DNA of 64,000 nt. Source: Pterobdella sp. o SKG-2022 (taxonomy: Eukaryota > Annelida > Clitellata > Hirudinida > Piscicolidae). Below are positions 51,501 to 62,713 of the stretch, piece by piece (position 1 is the stretch's first letter; each line of letters opens with the position of its first letter). The notes beneath the pieces were generated by a model. The model was not told where the DNA came from. It saw only the letters and a program-made list of their open reading frames with translations, and ran no database searches. The position numbers were made by a program, and so were the translations under genes. The stretch is taken from positions 24,795,986-24,859,985 of the forward strand of contig OZ038321.1 in the NCBI GenBank assembly GCA_964035795.1. Reading direction: 5' to 3'.

Positions 51501-54500
51501 TGTTTAACTTTATATTCTTTGATTTCAACATTTTATGGTACTTGAGGTCTGCTATATTTGATTTATGTATTCTTTCTTTAATTTCTTGTTTAGTGTTCAT
51601 TTTTGATCCTAATAATCTTACTATATCTGAATTTGTCATATCGAATCCTTCAGTTTAACATATATATAACATTATAACATATATGTTTTGTCAAAAAACT
51701 CTTCCAAAGTTAGATTATAAATAAATTTTATTTAAAAATTTCTGTTCAAATTTGAAATTTATTGGTTAAAAAATTATTTTCAAATGAAATTTGTCATAAA
51801 GATGTCTAAGAGATAAGAAAATTTAATTCTTCCGAACACATCTTATGTTCCAAACACCTTTTTTTTAACATGATGGCATAAAAGTTGATATCAACTGAAA
51901 TGCATATTTCATGAATTATTTTGTTTATTTAAAAAAAACAATTTGAAGTTGAAAAATTTGAGAGCACATGTTTCATTTGAATAATAAATTATCTTGGATC
52001 TCAACTAATTCTCCCTGTTAATTATGATTAATATACTGATTTGCAAACCTTTCAAAACCAATTTTTCTTCTTAGATTTAGTATTAGATTTTGAGATAAAA
52101 ATTTTTGGCATAATGGTTTTCCCAAAGCCAACTGAAACTAAACCCTACTAAGAGTGAGGTAATGTTTGTCGGCAGCTCTCGTCTTTTAGTAAAACACAAT
52201 CTCCCTTCTGTGGTAACTCTCGACGGCACCACACTTCCTATATCTTCCAAGCTCAAAATCTCAAGTGTCACCTTAGATTCAAATTTGAACTTTGCTCACT
52301 TTATTTCTCAACTAATCCAATCTTCCAATTTCCATATCTATGCTATAAAACAAGTACGCAAATTCTTACCTCTTTCCACTGCTAATGCCCTCTTTATCTC
52401 ACTAGTTCTTTCCAGATTAGACTACTGTAATTCTCTTTTGCGGGCAGCCAAGATATCTTTTATGCAAACTTCAAAGCCTACAAAACCACGCGGCCAAGAC
52501 GGTTCTTCAAGCTGATTATTTCAGCCCTTCCAGTGACTGTCTTGATCGTTTGCACTGGTTACCTGTCTGCCAAAGATGCAAGTTTAAATTACTTTGGTTC
52601 ATTGCATGCACTCTCAAGCTTGAACAACCTGCTTATCTTCTTGATCTTTTTTCAATCAGACACACACGTCAGCCACTCAGATCCTTGCACTCTGGTCTCC
52701 AGCTTCATCAACCTGTTTCTTCAGGCTTGTTTACTAGTCGCTCTTTTTCTCACCAGGCTCTAAGTCTGTGGAATTCACTTCTTTCTAACTTGCGCTCATC
52801 GCCTTCTCTCATGAACTTTCGCAAACTTTTGAAAACTCACTTATACCATAAACATCACCAGTCATAACCTCTTACAAGTCTTGAGCGCCTTTGAAGCAAT
52901 CTTGAATTGATAACTGTGCGCTATAAAAATCTTAATAATAATAATAGTAATTCATTGCCTATTATTAATGGTTCCTGCTTTTCTCTATTATTCTATGCAA
53001 AGTTAATCTTCATTTAAAATTTTTGACACCATGCCAGCTATTCATCATACTTCAAATCTTCAGTATAATAAATTTGAGAAACCAGTCGAAAAAAATTGAA
53101 GATGTTTCAGCAGTTCAATGTGCATCCATCAAATAATGAAACATTGCGTGCTGGAAGTTGCAATAACTCAGTTTTAATTAGCATTTGCAATGATGTTTTG
53201 AAAATAAGTCAAAAATTCAAAATGAAATACAATTCAAAACTTGCTTAAAATGAAAGTTGAAAAAAACAAAAAGCTTGCAGAGAATAAAATGAAACTTTAG
53301 TGAAAAATAAAATTTATCCAAACAATTTTTATTTAAAAAAAAATAAATTTTGATCTCCTTGCAGAGACCTCAGAAGGCAGGTCAGAATCAAAGTTCACAT
53401 ACACCTTTTTTTCTCTCTTCTTCTCTTCTCTCTTTTCAGCATCATCTGGTTCTCAGTTCTGCACTTTGATGCCCTTCAGACAACCTCACACACTCTCACC
53501 ATTGCTTACCAAAACCCGGTTTGTTGGTATTTTAGTGGATTTATGTTTGTTTTGTGTGTTCATGGATTTTTATAATTGAAGAATTATATGAAATGTTTTT
53601 TTGTTGAAAACAATAAAAAAAATTCTTGTTTTTAATAGCTTATTTAAAAAATTCTTTATAAATAATTAAACATGAGAAAAAACTGAAAATTTAAATAAGT
53701 TGCTTTGTAAAATTTCAATTGTTTTGAATCAACATTCGAATAATGTTTTGAGTTTGGGCTGAGCAAAAGGAGGAACATTTTATGAAAAATTCATTTTTTT
53801 GTTGAACCACTTGGATTTTTTTATTTCTTGCAGTTTAGAACAGTTTGAAGATAATTATCACGAAATTAAAAACAAACATGTCAAATTTAATTTTATAATT
53901 ATTTTAACCCATCATAGTTTTTTTAATTTTAAACTTAAAATTCTAAAATATTTTTTCATGTTTTGGTTAATTTTTATTTTGAATTGCAAAAGAATAAATT
54001 TCAACAGATGAAGACAAAAAAATATTTTTAAAAATTCTGAATTTTTGAATTTTCGATTTTTTCATTGTTCAAAAACTTAAGCTGAGCTCACCTTTTTAAA
54101 AAATTGAAATACAATTTTAATTTTCAATATATGTTGTTAAAAAAGAATTTTTTCCACGTTACTCTGAATATTTTCAAAACATCAGAACTTTGTGACATTT
54201 TAATCAATTTTAAGCGCATATATAGCCCACAATCGAATGAAATATTCCACTTTTCGTATTTTATAAAATCCAAATGTTATTTATTCACAAAAAAAGTTAC
54301 TTCTTTCAATAATTTTTATTTGTTTTGATTTCAGTGGTAATCTATACGCAAAAACTGTAAACACAAGCGGCGAGAAAAATAAAATAATCCTGGTGAAAAT
54401 ATAAAACTAAAATGACATATAATAATGATGAGAATCAATTATAACTAAAAATTTTTTCGCAAACCTTTGAACTTCTATTATAAAATTTTTGACTTTATAA

Positions 54501-57500
54501 CCGAGAACTGATGGAGGTTGCATCTAACGATTTAATCGGTTGTTCAGTCCAAAAGATGAACTTTCTATCAATAAAAAATTGAATCTAGACCCAGTTTCAA
54601 CAGGTGGTCAATCTTTTTTAAAAGAATTATTTCCATGTAATTATTTCAAATTTTATTTTTTCAAGCCGAGCATGAACATTCAAAATGTAAACACTTGTTA
54701 TAACCAATATATTTCATGCTTCAATAATTTTTCTTAATTTTCTCCAGTTTGTTCATTCGATTTCATTCATTTATTATTATTATAATTAAGTTTTTTATAG
54801 CGCATAATTTACCAAAAAATTTTTTAAAGAAGAGCTTAAATGTTTGTGAAGAATTATGAATTAATTTAATGTCATTTGATTTTCTAGCTATTACTTTTCG
54901 TTTTTATTATTCATTCGTTCATTCGTTTTTTTATTTCGATATAACTACATTAATTTATTTATATATTTTTTACTTAATAATTATTCCATTTTTTCATTAA
55001 TATGTTATTGGAAATTAATTTATTAGATGTTAATCAAATATTTTAATAGTAGTTAATTATTTTCCATCAACTGAGCGTCAGATATTTAAATATTGACAGC
55101 GTTTTCATGGAAGTCAGTAACGTTCTTATATTTGTATCTACTTGAAAATCTGAGTTCAACTTACGAAAAGCAAGGTAAAATTAAGTAAACTTCTAAAAGT
55201 GTTAATTTTTTAGTGAAGACAAAGGAGAAGTAGAGTCTTAATTAAAACATTATGCGATAATTTCATTCTCATAGCAAAGATTTTTTTGTTTACTGATAAT
55301 AATTAGTAAGTAAGTAAAGGAGTCGACCATTTAATCGCCCTATCTGGGATTTTGTTTGCACAACTGATTAATTTCACAGAGCGCTACTCCATGTGGACCA
55401 ATGTGATAATAATTAATATTTTCAAATTGGTGATCTTTCATCAGAAAAAAAGTTCCTATTGAAGACTTTTAAATGTTTTTCTGTATTTTTGCTAAAAAAT
55501 TTTTTTTCTTTCAAAATGACTAGACTGGGCTTAGTATGGAAAATACTAAAGATTTGCACAATTGTAAGTAAGCAGGAAAAAAAATGTGTTTAAAAGCAGA
55601 GTATAAAATTTATTAGCCTTGTTAGCAATGTTTGAAATATGAAGTTCAAGTCCAAGATTCTCTTGAAATATTGCTTTTGAATATTCCCAACAGTAAATCT
55701 TAGTTGGAAAATTGGTTACTCGTTTCATGAATGTAAATATTCATATTAGAATTGTAAAAAATGAAAGTCTTTTTCGATGTTAAGATTGACACCTTTTGTA
55801 TATACTGCCCCAATCTGCTAACGCATCTAAATCCCAATTTGAGACAACCAGATTAAAATTATTTTTGATTGGTATTTTAAAACATTGTTAATTGCTTGCT
55901 TTAGACTTTTTCGGATCACTTGCTCTAACGAGTTTAGGTTTGAAAATAAAAAAGCTTGTAAAACGGTGATACTCTTTCATACAGTGATTTTTTCATCTGA
56001 AAGATAGTATCAAGCCATTCAATATGTTTTTTGCTAAAAAAAGTTAAATGCGGAAATCTCTCTATTTTACCAAACCTTCTTTTCAGTTGCTTTGGCTTTA
56101 TAAACCGATCTGAATATAAGTATTGTGAAACTAAGTTGAAAACATTAAATTCAATATTCGTTCTTATAAAGTAAAAAGTTAAATATTTATAAGGTATAAT
56201 CAAATTCTTTTTCTCATAAGATGCTTTTGCAACAAACAGAACTCGAAAAAAACTTTTTGATTTAAAAGCACTCTGAACAAAAGGCATAAACTTTGCAAGC
56301 TTCAATTGTATATTTCTTACCTTTTCTTTAACCTCCAAAACTGGTTTCCAAACAAAATTTAAAATGTTCATGTGTTTTTGTGTATCTAAAAAAAAGATTT
56401 TGAGAAGATAAAAACAAATGGATCTTTTCTTTGAAGTAAAATCATAAATAATTGATAAAGCCCTCAAAAAACAATAAATCAGCGTTTCCTTTTGAAACTA
56501 TAATCAGGTTTGAGGCTAGAGGTGGTTTTGAAAAAACAAATAAAAATACTAGCTATAAAATAAGAAAAGGTTAACACCAATTGAACTCACCCAAAAACTC
56601 TGACAGTTATGGTGCAGACTTTTGGCCATGTGCAAGACCCACACCACTTTCACGTGTTTCGCATGGACTTTATGCGAAGCCCTTTTCCTCCATCAACTTT
56701 TGTCGAGATCTTTTAACGGCCATGTTTCCATTGCTCTGCTTATCTTCCTTGGGTGGGGTGAGTTGGTGTGGTGTGATGGATGTTGGTGAGAGGAGTCTGG
56801 TTGGATGGTGTGATGGATGTTGGTGCGAGGGGTGTGGCTAATTGGTGTCTTAAAAAAATGCATTTAGAACAGCCTGTGTTACAACCGTTAATAAAAAAAG
56901 AAAATTTTAAAAATTGAATTAATTTGCAAGGATAAAATGTAAATTTATTCGTTGTCATGACGAGTGTCTAATATTAAAAGATATGAGGATTATAAATTTA
57001 TTTGAATATTTTTAAACAAATGAGTTTATAATTCTACATTTAATATATTTTTAAAGGTTTTTAAAACCAAATTAACTTAAAAATAAAAGTAATTGAATTT
57101 ATAATCTTTCGTGCAGAAATCATTTGTACCAACTTCAAAGCACTAAGGTTTTGTATGAACCTTTTAAAAAACAGGAATGAATAAGAATTTAAAAAAAATT
57201 CATTGGAATGCTAGTTTTGCAATTTGATTAGTGGAAAAAGAATGCTCAGAGCATGTGAGGTGCCTAAATTGAATTCACTTTTGAAATTTCGTATAAATTT
57301 GCTTTTTATATATCTTTTCAGCCGCAAAAAACAGGCAAAAACAATGATAATGATATTTTCATTTTGAAATTATAAATTTTGAATAACTTGGAGTCTCTAA
57401 ATTGAGCCTGCTTTTTTGTTATAAAATGGATAGCAGTAGACTCTAGTAACAGGTATCGACAAACTGATGTTTTGGTTTCGTTGTCATTTGGCTTGGCGGA

Positions 57501-60500
57501 TGATCTTTTTTTAACTCCGGCGAGGCAAACTGCCCAAGTGTAGGAACGGCGGACTTTGAATTCGACACTTTCAAGTTGTACGTTAGCTCGGACTGGCAGT
57601 TTATAAACTTTTTTTGAACGAATAGCTTATTTTATAAATTACGCTACAAGTATTCTCAATAAACTAAGCAGACTGCTGTCAACCCCAGATACTGAGACAT
57701 GTACATCAGTATTAGGATTATTTTTAGTTCTTTTATATATTTCCAAATAAAACTATAAAATCAAAATTAAGTTAAAATAAATTATGACAAAATACACTTT
57801 CAAACCTCCAGGTGTTCCCTGCTTGCCGACCATCACCTATTACTCTTTCCGAGTCTACCTGCTCAACGCTAGGTTAGTTTCTATTGAAAATCATAATATA
57901 TAGTTTTCTCATTGTCATTGTTTCAGATATGAAACAAAAATTAAAAAATATTTTAATATCTTGAAGTGTACGAATTTTGAAAATTGACAGTTTTTCAAAT
58001 AGATTGACTTGAAATTTTGATGAATTTATTCAAAATTATTTTGAAAAGAATTCGAAACTATCGTAAGAAAAAATTGATTTAATTTATTTTCTTTGTAACT
58101 GAGTCGAAACAACAAAAACTTTTTCCATTATAAATAATTGTAAAAAAACATTAGAGAAAGAATTTAAAAAAATATTCTTTAAAAGAATTTGAAAAATTAA
58201 ATGAATTTTTGAAACCTATAAATGGAAAAAAAAAGTAAAATTTTGAAAACATAGAATATTCTGGTTAATATTTTATTTCTAATTTATCCATTTGCTCAAA
58301 AACAGCAAGAACTAGGTATAGCGCTCAAGGATGTACAGTAGAGTAAAAAAATAGCAAGTTTATGAATAATAATTCAAGCAATTATTTTGGGACATTCAAA
58401 ATGAAACAAGTTCTTTCAAAGGTTATAGTTAAAGGTTTAAGGAAATAATTCATTGAAAGATCTAGCTTTTTAAAAGATTAATGCAAAATTTATTTATAAC
58501 TTCTTATTGGGTACCTTGATTCTAAACTGTTTTTCAGCAAATGGTTTCTTACTTTGAAACATTATTGAAAGTCTCCCAGCTTTAACACTTATCAGGGTTT
58601 GATCATTCATGCATAGAGCTTGTATGCTAAGGAGTAGTTCAATGGATCAAGTGACAAACGTTTGAATACTGAGAAGTGTTAGACTTTTTTTAATTAATGA
58701 ACCTAGAGGAGATCTGTTTTGAGCTTTATTACACATCTTTCAAACTCATTTACATAATATATTAGCTCGATTGCAAAAGTTTTTCGAAAAATGTGCCACA
58801 AAGGGTATCTTTTAACTGTCAAACAAAGCTCAAGAAAAAACTTTTGATGAATAATTTGTTTAACTGTAAAATAATAAAAAGCTACAATTTAACTCAAATT
58901 TGAAAAAATTTCGACAAAAAACTATCAGTTTTTGAAGACTTCAAAATATATTTTTTCTAAAACCCAGCAACTGGAGGACAATTTTTTTTCTTCCTTCTTT
59001 TTTTATTCTGATTGAAATGATAAATAATTTTTGTTCTTGTTGATGTCAAATAAATTTGATTTTGTATTTGCACTTCAAATTTTTTTTGGAAAATTGGCTG
59101 CAAAAAAACGACAAAATTTGATAATGCAGATATATTAGACTTCAAAAATTTTTCAAAAAGATATGTATACAAGATACAAGATTTTTCACAAGTATCAAAT
59201 ATTTATAAGATACGGTAACTATTTTATTTTTGAAATACAGCGTAAAAACACCGAATGACGGAGATAGAACGCCATTAAACTCCGATAGATTCAATAGTTT
59301 AAACAGCATTGACATGATTAATCTCAAAATCATGCTGGTTTTAAGGGGCGGCTTAGCACTACTATCATCTCTTCTCGAAAATAATAAAATTCGAGAAGTT
59401 TCATTGAAAACTGACTTTTTCAATGACTCAGGGTTTTTATAAAAACCAGTACTTAATTTGTGGTGAATTATTTTTTTCGAACAAATGTCCATCACTTCAG
59501 TCTAGGTCCATTTATTTTAATTTATTCTAGTTTAGGAAACAAATTTAATACTTCAAATGATTATATATACAAAAAAATCAAAGAAAAAAGCAAAAACCAA
59601 TAAAAAAAGTTATTTAAAATTCTATTAATTGAAAGGACTCTTGATTGGAATAAACTTATAGATAAAAGAATACTGATAACATCTTAATAAATTTGAATAC
59701 AATTGAGAATTAGAAAAAAGAATATAAAATTGGAGTTGAGAAATTAAAAACTTGCGAATTTCAAATGAAAATATAAGTAATGGTGAAAGTATGTAAAACC
59801 TCCAATGCAAAAACATTAAATTTATTTTTTCAAAACAAAGCTTGTTTGATAGAAACACAATAATGATTTTTTTTTGAATCGAAGGTAATAACTTACAATA
59901 AGTGAAATGATTCCATTGATAGACAGAATCAAGGCGACTTTCAAAGTTCCACAAAATGTTTTTCAATGGGTTTCATTTACTCTCCAACTTTATAAACTTA
60001 AAATCACATTGTTCGTTGAAATTTGAAATATCATTATCTTTTGAAGTTTTTGAAACAAATTTTTTTGTGTCTAATGTTTCTTTTAAACCCTTGCTTGAAA
60101 ATTCCTCACAACTCTTGATCTCTCCATCAACGATTAATAAATACGAAAAACACTTGATTAAATGTCGCATCAAAAACTTTTGATAAAATCTTAATATCAA
60201 GATTAACTTTTCGTTTCAATAAATATTCTCGAGTTGGTAATTGAAAGATACATTTGAAACGTTGAACAAACAAACGTCCCAGACTATTGTTACTTGAGTT
60301 TTAAAGTTACAAATGTGGTAAGAAGTATTAAAATTTTCCAGTGAATAACATTCTTTATAATGGGAAAATTTTGGGTAAATTTATTTTTCAGCAAAACTAA
60401 AATTTTTGATAAGTACAACTTTATCATAATTCATTAGTGAAATTATTTTGAATTTTTTTGAATATATATGAGTGGTCCAGGCTTTTGAAGCCATTATTAA

Positions 60501-62713
60501 GCAATTTATAAAATATTCATTTATTCCTTATGAAAAACACCCAGGATAGATATAAAAATCTACTTGTAATGATTCCCCTTTATTAAATTTCCATACATCG
60601 TTGAATATTTTATCAAATTTATGTTTTATGCTCTAAGTTTAAAACAAAATATAGATTTATTGGTGAAACTGAAGCAATCAAAAATTTCCATAATTTGATG
60701 AATAAAGAAATGGCATTTTTTATACGACCAAAAAATTTTCTCAAAAACTCAAAGCATGAAAAAATATAAAATTCTAAATTACTTCAAAGTTATATGTTAT
60801 ATAAAAACTACATTAAAAAAAACCGTCAAAACATAAAAAAAAAAAATTTGAATGGCGGCCATTCAATAAGTTAGTTCTATGAAAACTTCATTCAACTTTT
60901 GCTCCTTGATAAGACCTAACTTAATAAATAAAATTAATTTTTCAATAAGTTTCTTTGAAAACTTCTCATTTCTGATTCGAATTAAAATCTTATTGAAGGA
61001 AAGATACATAAGATCGCTTTAGAAAATAACCTTTATTGAATTATAAGTATGTTAGTTTCTTAGAGACATCGTATGTTCTTTCGTAAACTTGAATTTCAGC
61101 AGTAAAACTTCAAATTATGCGGATTTATAAAAACATGCAAAAAAAATTTTTATTTAGCTAAAATTTTCAACAAGTAAAACCTTGTGATAATTCATTAGCA
61201 AAGTTGCAGAAAAAAGTAGAAAATTTAAAAGGAAAAACCATAGATATAAAAAATTTTTGAAAGTTGTTAAGGATGTAATTATGTAATATTGTTCTATTAT
61301 ATAAGATCTATTTTAAAGCATTTAGGAATTATTTTTTGAGGTTATAATTTGAAGTTAAACTCCTGATCCCCTCTTTTGTACCAAAGCTTAAGACCCACTA
61401 TTAATTATTATTAGTATGATATTTTGTAATTTATAAAATATCAAAACCAATGACCCAAAAGCAGATACTAAGTTTTTAAAAAATTTTTTCAAAGCTTTGC
61501 ATTTAATTTACATTGTCAGTTGCTGAGTTGCAAAAATACTTTTGATAGGAATGTTAGATAATCTTTGAATAAGTGTAACATCTATGTAAAAAGTGCTTTA
61601 TATAAATGTAAATGAATAAATAAAATGAATAAATCTGAAATGTTAAAAAAAAACAGCAAACATATATGTCACCAAAGATGCCGCGAAAAATGATACTAAT
61701 AAGTTTATTCTTACCAGTAAACTTCAAATTATGGAGATTTATAAGAACACGTAGAAAAAAATTTTTTATTTGGCTAAAATTTCTAACAAGTAAAACCTTG
61801 TCATAATTCATTAGCAAAGTTGTAGAGAAAATAATAACTCTAGTGAATAAGAACGGCTAGATGAAGTTTATCAATAAAATATATATTTTTATTTTTATCA
61901 ACTTACTATGTTGCCAATAGTTATGGAAACTTCATTAGAGGAAATTCAATCCGATAATGGAATGACATTTTGAGGTATTGGAAATATCAAAAATCTAGTT
62001 GGTTATAATTGCCGGACATTACCTAAGCTACTACGTTTTAACTATTTTGTACTTTGAACCCCTTTATGTTTTATAGTTAAACGTTTAGTATATATTGCTA
62101 GGTTGTTTATAATTATCTTTCCGTTTTATATTGTTAGGTTTGTTATAATTACTTTCCGGTAATTAAAATTTTTTAGAATTTCCAACATTAGTAGTATATA
62201 AGGGATGTAAGAGATGGATCTTATAAGTATTGGTATTGTTGGATCGGTTGCGGTTATTGCTGTTAACGAATTGCCTGCTTTTGAAGAGTTTGTTTAACAG
62301 AAGAACCTGTGGTGACCGGAAGTGAGAAATCAATATTTTTTTATTGGGTTGAGTTAAATGAAAAAAAATAAAAAGTTAATTTAAAAAAAATATTGAAATA
62401 GTAAGAAACACAGAAATAAAAAAAATTGAATTCATTCAAATTAAACTTAAAATAAAAATTTAATACAAAATAAAAATAGGAATTTGAAAATAAAAAAAAA
62501 GCGAATCAATTCAAAAACAACAAAATAAAATATATTAAAAATAAATCTTTAAAAAATAAAAAATAAACTGAAAAAAAAATAGAAATTCATAATAAGATAC
62601 GAATATAAATTCTTTTTATGGAAATAAACTGAAAAACTTTGCGAAGTTGCTGGAGCAAGCAGCTGGACGCTCACGAGTGGATCATATACGGGCCCAACAT
62701 CGCATGTCTCGTT
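39509..62713 (+). CDS. Secretin-family (class B) neuropeptide GPCR, partial (3' end outside window)
   Basis: Peptide-hormone receptor of the plasma membrane, expected to couple to G proteins. Seven exons in one phase give 630 residues: 39509-40784, 43169-43257, 47645-47736, 53365-53518, 56607-56757, 57812-57872, 62647-62713. There is a signal peptide, then about 300 residues rich in Asn, Lys and Ser, then the Cys-rich hormone-binding domain (CLRWSTCC, TWDGFACW, ECTEHGW, WTDYTDC). TM1, then TM2 after RDLRRQVRIKVHIHLFF, TM3 with LWCRLL and WTLCEALFLHQLL, TM4 with GWGVP, and ECL2/TM5 with CW...WIIYGP follow. The binding-domain Cys pattern reminds me of PDF receptors, but I would not assign a ligand. 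The gene spans over 23 kb; introns are full of repeats. Confidence 0.92.
41687..41930 (+). repeat. AAT/A-rich low-complexity array
   Basis: About 240 bases made of AATAATAA and poly-A units in varying order, almost free of C and G, in receptor intron 1. The long Phe/Tyr/Leu ORFs on the complement are artefacts. Confidence 0.9.
43856..44010. repeat. Foldback element made of two family A repeats
   Basis: The left arm (about 43856-43915) is the reverse complement of the right arm (about 43935-44005): AATCAAACACTTTTATTAAC against GTTAATAAAAGCGTTTGATT, and TTTTTCGTAA against TTACGAAAAG. This is the clearest inverted pair of the family. Confidence 0.8.
46078..46250 (+). repeat. tRNA-derived SINE, copy 2
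   Basis: A-box TAGCTCAGCTGGT near 46088, B-box GGGCTCAATCC near 46129, and the body TTAAATTTGTAGCAAGCACTT shared with the copy at 3611. It has an extra 30-40 bases after the B-box. It sits in receptor intron 2. Confidence 0.8.
48061..48132 (+). repeat. Dispersed repeat ending CAGAGCGCTACTC, copy 1
   Basis: It aligns over about 70 bases with 55308-55391, sharing AATTGATTGG (ACTGATTAAT in the other copy), then CAGAGCGCTACTC. Both lie in receptor introns in the same orientation. No coding sense is seen. Confidence 0.65.
49912..50165. repeat. Cluster of three family A repeats in alternating orientation
   Basis: A - strand copy at 49912-49985, a + copy at 49990-50040 that lacks the hairpin part, and a - copy at 50085-50165 share ACTTGATAATGTAAG, AAGCTTCGTG and AAATACTTTGTG blocks. 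The middle copy looks like an internal deletion. Confidence 0.65.
51081..51650 (-). mobile_element. LINE remnant of another type (GHILR...RGRP C-terminus)
   Basis: The complement encodes KMNTKQEIKERIHKS, then in a shifted frame RKRRWSYLGHILR, then in a third frame GKKQRGRPR followed by NRGEWKK. This order (post-RT helices, GH.LR, RGRP, RxxW) is known from many non-LTR retrotransposons and differs from the CR1-like copies nearby. At least two frameshifts make it dead. Confidence 0.75.
52126..52955 (+). mobile_element. 5'-truncated CR1/L2-like LINE, second copy
   Basis: It starts within LKLNPTKSEV, reads on through LVLSRLDYCNSLL, then in another frame LHWLPVCQRCKFKLLW, RSFSHQALSLWNSL and FRKLLKTHLYHKH. 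It ends GTGCGCTATAAAAATCTTAA plus an AAT tail. It is the better preserved relative of the copy at 32341-32938. It is broken by at least one frameshift. Confidence 0.9.
55308..55391 (+). repeat. Dispersed repeat ending CAGAGCGCTACTC, copy 2
   Basis: It begins after a GTAAGTAAGTAA run, reads GTCGACCATTTAATCGCCC and ends CAGAGCGCTACTCC. It aligns with 48061-48132. The shared end and orientation suggest a short interspersed element of its own family. Confidence 0.65.
55934..56467 (-). CDS. Long open reading frame of unknown origin inside a receptor intron
   Basis: No family is recognised. The frame stays open for about 190 codons (to about 56503), which is hard to get by chance at this base composition. 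The product is basic and rich in Phe, Lys and Leu (KPKQLKRRFGKIERFPHL near the end) with no clear signal peptide or Cys pattern. No start is convincing: the first in-frame ATG is about 32 codons in. It may be an exon of a nested gene or a mobile-element remnant. Confidence 0.35.
   Translation of the reverse strand: MRALSIIYDFTSKKRSICFYLLKIFFLDTQKHMNILNFVWKPVLEVKEKVRNIQLKLAKFMPFVQSAFKSKSFFRVLFVAKASYEKKNLIIPYKYLTFYFIRTNIEFNVFNLVSQYLYSDRFIKPKQLKRRFGKIERFPHLTFFSKKHIEWLDTIFQMKKSLYERVSPFYKLFYFQT
56758..56845 (+). repeat. G/T-rich minisatellite starting at a donor
   Basis: Directly after the TM3/TM4 exon the intron reads GTGAGTTGGTGTG, then GGTGTGATGGATGTTGGTG occurs twice about 36 bases apart. It parallels the G/T-rich stretch after the donor at 15400. 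Confidence 0.7.
59241..59442 (+). other. Candidate alternative terminal exon of the receptor
   Basis: It follows an acceptor GAAATACAG, starts in the phase left by the receptor exon at 57812-57872, and runs SVKTPNDGDRTPLNSDRF and on to TAA at 59440-59442. Its G+C is above the intron background at the 5' end. If used it would end the receptor after TM4. It may equally be a chance ORF. Confidence 0.3.
61098..61218 (+). repeat. Dispersed repeat, copy 1 of a 120-bp pair
   Basis: It shares CTTCAAATTATG, TTTATAA, GCTAAAATTT and AACAAGTAAAACCTTGT, then ATAATTCATTAGCAAAGTTG with 61715-61834. A diverged third copy is at 60385-60440. Part of it matches the foldback element at 10340-10453. Confidence 0.8.
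61715..61834 (+). repeat. Dispersed repeat, copy 2 of a 120-bp pair
   Basis: About 85 percent like 61098-61218 by eye, same orientation, 617 bases downstream. Unrelated sequence lies between the two, so they look like separate insertions or an old tandem duplication. Confidence 0.8.
61905..62310 (+). mobile_element. Possible solo LTR or LTR-element 5' end
   Basis: A TATA-like AGTATATAAGGG at about 62191 stands 100 bases before AACAGAAGAACCTGTGGTGAC. TGGTGACCGGAAG resembles the primer-binding site start (TGGTGACC...) found just after the 5' LTR of many Gypsy-like elements. No internal protein is found downstream and the left end is not defined. Confidence 0.35.
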
